Source: Rhizohabitans arisaemae
GTDB lineage: Bacteria; Actinomycetota; Actinomycetes; Streptosporangiales; Streptosporangiaceae
Length of the DNA: 64,000 nt
Assembly (NCBI RefSeq): GCF_025996515.1
Contig: NZ_BLRH01000014.1
Coordinates: 124,001-188,000 of the forward strand
Reading direction: 5' to 3'
The translations under genes were made by a program, and so were the position numbers. This document shows, piece by piece, positions 62,141-64,000 of this stretch. The notes beneath the pieces were generated by a model. That model saw only the letters and a program-made list of their open reading frames with translations. It had not been told where the DNA came from and searched no databases. Each line of letters starts with the position of its first letter. Position 1 is the stretch's first letter.

Positions 62141-62779
62141 ATGAGTTCACTGAGTTCCGCCATCGCCGACTGGGCGGTCGATCTTATGGAGTCGCTTGGC
62201 GGGCCCGGTGCCGGGTTGCTTGTCGCCTTGGAGAACCTGTTTCCTCCGATTCCCAGCGAGGTGATCCTGCCGCTCGCCGGCTTCGCCGTCGGTCAGGGCA
62301 AACTCTCCATCGTCTCGGCCATCACATGGACCACATTGGGCTCGCTGATCGGAGCGGTCCTGCTCTACCTGCTCGGGGCGGTCCTCGGACGCGAGCGGAT
62401 GTACGCCATCGCCGCCCGCCTCCCCCTGGTCAAAACCGAGGACGTCGCAAGATCCGAGGCGTGGTTCGTCAAGCACGGCTCCAAAGCGGTGTTCTTCGGG
62501 CGGATGATCCCCGTCTTTCGGAGCTTCATCTCCATTCCCGCAGGCATCGAACGCATGCCGATCGGCACGTTTCTCCTGCTCACCGGCCTCGGCAGTCTCA
62601 CCTGGAACACGATCTTCATCACCGCCGGGTACTTCCTCGGCGAGAACTGGGAGATCGTCGAACAGTACGCCTCCGTCCTCCAGATCGCGGTCATCGCCGG
62701 CGTTGTCCTGGCCGTCGCCTACTTCGTCATCACCCGACTCCGGGACCGTACCGAGAAAGATCGAACCGGGGTTCGGTAG
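62141..62779 (+). CDS. DedA-family membrane protein
   Basis: The 212-residue inner-membrane protein has the DedA/SNARE-associated signature: ALENLFPPIPSEVILPLAGF with the acidic pair, and FFGRMIPVFRSFISIPAG with the essential arginines. Family members are implicated in lipid flipping and proton-dependent membrane homeostasis. AGGG about eight bases upstream supports ATG 62141; ATG 62135 is also possible. The gene stands alone before tRNA-Glu. Confidence 0.93.
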   Translation: MSSLSSAIADWAVDLMESLGGPGAGLLVALENLFPPIPSEVILPLAGFAVGQGKLSIVSAITWTTLGSLIGAVLLYLLGAVLGRERMYAIAARLPLVKTEDVARSEAWFVKHGSKAVFFGRMIPVFRSFISIPAGIERMPIGTFLLLTGLGSLTWNTIFITAGYFLGENWEIVEQYASVLQIAVIAGVVLAVAYFVITRLRDRTEKDRTGVR

Positions 62780-62996
62780 GGGCGTTCACCCCTGACCCAA
62801 TCGGTTTGTTGGCACTCCGGCGGTGCGGTAGAGTTAGCGCCGTCGCCAAGGAGCAAGGCCCCAAAGCCCTGGACCTCGGCGAACAAGCGCCTCACCAGAA
62901 GGTGCAAAGACGTGCCAAGCAGCCGCACAAGCTGCCTGACACAATGGCAAGAACAGTCGCGGGGATCCGATAGAATTCCCAAAGCTAAACAAGCAA

Positions 62997-63069
62997 GGCC
63001 CCGTCGTCTAGTGGCCTAGGACGCCGCCCTCTCAAGGCGGTAACGCCGGTTCGAATCCGGTCGGGGCTA
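62997..63069 (+). tRNA. tRNA-Glu (CUC)
   Basis: The 73-base cloverleaf has acceptor GGCCCCG / CGGGGCT (G1-U72 wobble), D-arm beginning GTCTAG, anticodon stem CCGCC / GGCGG with loop CTCTCAA (anticodon CTC) and T-arm GCCGG-TTCGAAT-CCGGT (outermost pair G-U). It is the substrate of GltX. CCA is not encoded. Confidence 0.95.
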
Positions 63070-63078
63070 CAGGTCTTG

Positions 63079-63125
63079 GGCCCGTGTGGTTGAAAGCCTT
63101 GGCTTTCTTTCCATACGGGCCTTTT
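63079..63125 (+). terminator. Intrinsic terminator after tRNA-Glu
   Basis: GGCCCGTGTGG (63079-63089) pairs with CCATACGGGCC (63111-63121, one G-U). An inner GAAAGC/GCTTTC stem lies between, and TTTT follows. Confidence 0.9.
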
Positions 63126-63190
63126 GCTGTTTCCCCTGAGGCTGCCCTGGAGCCCCACGAGAGTGGAAGTAGGGCATACCGCGCGATGTG

Positions 63191-63379
63191 GGTTCAATTC
63201 CCACCGGCAGGGGGAGCAGCCGGAGGCCAAGGAGCAGATCAAGACTCCGAGGATCCACCCTGCAGGCATTGGTAGCAGGTCCGATACGTTCTCCGCAGAT
63301 GGGGCCGGGGCGTTTTACCTCAACGGGCGTAGGGAAGCAGCGTGGCCGGATTCGTGTAGGCGTTTCGGGTGGGGAGCAG
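63191..63379 (-). CRISPR. Decayed trailer end of the CRISPR array
   Basis: Four degenerate repeats can be placed by the shared ending GAGCAG or close variants. Their ends fall at 63219 (GGTTCAATTCCC... GGGGAGCAG), 63278 (GGATCCACCC... GTAGCAG), 63340 (... GGGAAGCAG) and 63379 (... GGGGAGCAG). The first three are spaced 59-62 bases, the period of the intact array, and the fourth lies 39 bases on, suggesting a deletion. Divergence increases away from the intact part, as expected at the old end of an array. Confidence 0.65.
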
Positions 63380-63407
63380 CGAGGCGCGGGCACCAGCGGC
63401 AGGGCGT

Positions 63408-63680
63408 CGGTTCAGCCCCACGGGTGTGGGGAGCAGCGGCACACGGTGTACGGGGAGAGCCCGGGCACCGGTTCACCCCCACGGGGTGTGGGGAGCAGTC
63501 CGGGTACGGCACGACCACCGGGATCATGCTCGGTTCACCCCCACGGGTGTGGGGAGCAGCTCGTGTACGACTCCGTATCGGGCCGGGCGGTCGGTTCACC
63601 CCCACGGGTGTGGGGAGCAGCTTGACGAACGGCGGCTTGCTCTTCTTCTTGGCGGTTCACCCCCACGGGTGTGGGAGCAG
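63408..63680 (-). CRISPR. CRISPR array, type I-E-like repeat, five repeats and four spacers
   Basis: Repeats begin at 63408, 63469, 63531, 63592 and 63653 and read CGGTTCACCCCCACGGG followed by TGTGGGGAGCAG on the plus strand. All four spacers are 32 bases. One repeat has an extra G (63469) and the last lacks one G (63653). By comparison with the E. coli I-E repeat, transcription runs on the minus strand, ending each repeat in GTGAACCG, the likely 8-base 5' handle of the crRNA. The leader is then at the right end (63681 onward). No cas gene lies in the window. Confidence 0.93.
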
Positions 63681-63919
63681 ACTTCCTGAACTGCGGAAAC
63701 GTGAGTGAGCTACGAAAACACAGAGGTCGGGGTTTGCGGGTGATCCGATGGCCCGAACTGGTCGCCTTGGGCAGGTGTCGACGCAAAACCCCGGCTTGGC
63801 GCAGGTCATGCAGATGAAGTCACCTCCCTGCGACAAGTACCTAGCCACCCGCACGCATGCGACAGCAAGCCCAACCCCGGTCGCCATCCTGCCGGATACA
63901 ACAGGTCGCCGAGGTCGGT
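63681..63919 (-). promoter_or_regulatory. Putative CRISPR leader and spacer
   Basis: Read leftward, the DNA next to the newest repeat contains TTTTCGTAGCTCACTCACG and GTTTCCGCAGTTCAGGAAGT before the first repeat, an AT-richer stretch suitable for a leader. The remaining 150 bases hold no convincing gene. Confidence 0.45.
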
Positions 63920-64000
63920 TCAAGCCGCGTGTTTTCGCATCCAGGGCGGCCGGAGAATCCGGTACACCATCCTGCCGTCCGGCCCGCGGGCGATCTCGTA
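63920..64000 (-). CDS. C-terminal 26 residues of an unidentified protein (cut by the window edge)
   Basis: From the right edge the minus strand is open and reads YEIARGPDGRMVYRILRPP, then WMRKHAA and TGA. The fragment is too short to name. If this is the gene next to a type I-E leader it might be cas-related, but nothing in the fragment shows that. Confidence 0.35.
   Translation of the reverse strand, partial: YEIARGPDGRMVYRILRPPWMRKHAA

Noticed and set aside
63186-63219. GTGGGTTCAATTCCCAC as a tRNA 3' fragment or attachment site
   Set aside because: It looks like a T-arm, but the segment aligns with the CRISPR repeat through GGGGAGCAG and lies roughly in phase with the array, so a degenerate repeat explains it better.

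Overview
The window is about 70% GC with actinomycete codon use, GTG starts, strong stem-loop terminators and many ATGA/GTGA overlaps. From memory, the order ligA, GGDEF-EAL gene, gatCAB, second GGDEF-EAL gene, ilvBNC, serA, leuB, ilvE, cimA, gltX matches the Streptomyces coelicolor chromosome core. The lipoprotein, repeat and CRISPR types suggest a Streptosporangiales relative (Streptosporangium/Nonomuraea-like). The species assignment is inference.

Layout. (1) 1-1099: the 3' part of ligA. (2) 1164-19276: an accessory catabolic block that separates ligA from its usual neighbour. It holds a peptide-type ABC importer, two single-hotdog MaoC proteins, a CitE-like lyase, an MmgE/PrpD protein, an acyl-CoA dehydrogenase, a metal-dependent amidohydrolase, a CaiB/BaiF CoA-transferase, a DUF3870 protein, an S9 peptidase, an amidase and a flavin-binding protein. 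Two gene sets diverge from a 650-bp spacer carrying a perfect inverted repeat. The set reads as import and hydrolysis of a peptide- or amide-linked compound, CoA activation, oxidation, hydration and C-C cleavage of a branched dicarboxylate resembling mesaconate, itaconate or citramalate. (3) 19850-33957: membrane GGDEF-EAL protein, gatCAB, VanW-type envelope protein, 2-hydroxyacid dehydrogenase, secreted M4 metalloprotease and a second GGDEF-EAL protein. (4) 34045-50208: branched-chain amino acid and serine biosynthesis (ilvBNC, serA, leuB, ilvE, cimA) interspersed with envelope and signalling genes. ilvB and cimA each follow a tiny leader-peptide gene and a terminator, so both look attenuation-controlled. 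A c-di-AMP (ydaO-type) riboswitch precedes an NlpC/P60 hydrolase. (5) 50260-56922: small enzymes, a methyltransferase, FAH-family protein, gltX, M3 peptidase and tRNA-Gln(CUG). (6) 56920-57560: a repeat tract rich in UUCG hairpins. (7) 57751-63069: two-component system, membrane protein, decayed DNA, MerR regulator, DedA protein and tRNA-Glu(CUC). (8) 63191-63680: a short type I-E-like CRISPR array, intact on the right and decayed on the left, followed by the tail of a minus-strand gene.

Together the core genes supply branched-chain amino acids and serine. GltX, GatCAB and the two tRNAs found here fit the indirect (transamidation) route to Gln-tRNA(Gln). The most notable signals are the catabolic block with its paired MaoC proteins, the two leader-peptide attenuators built around codons rare in GC-rich genomes, the hairpin tract after tRNA-Gln, and the half-decayed CRISPR array.
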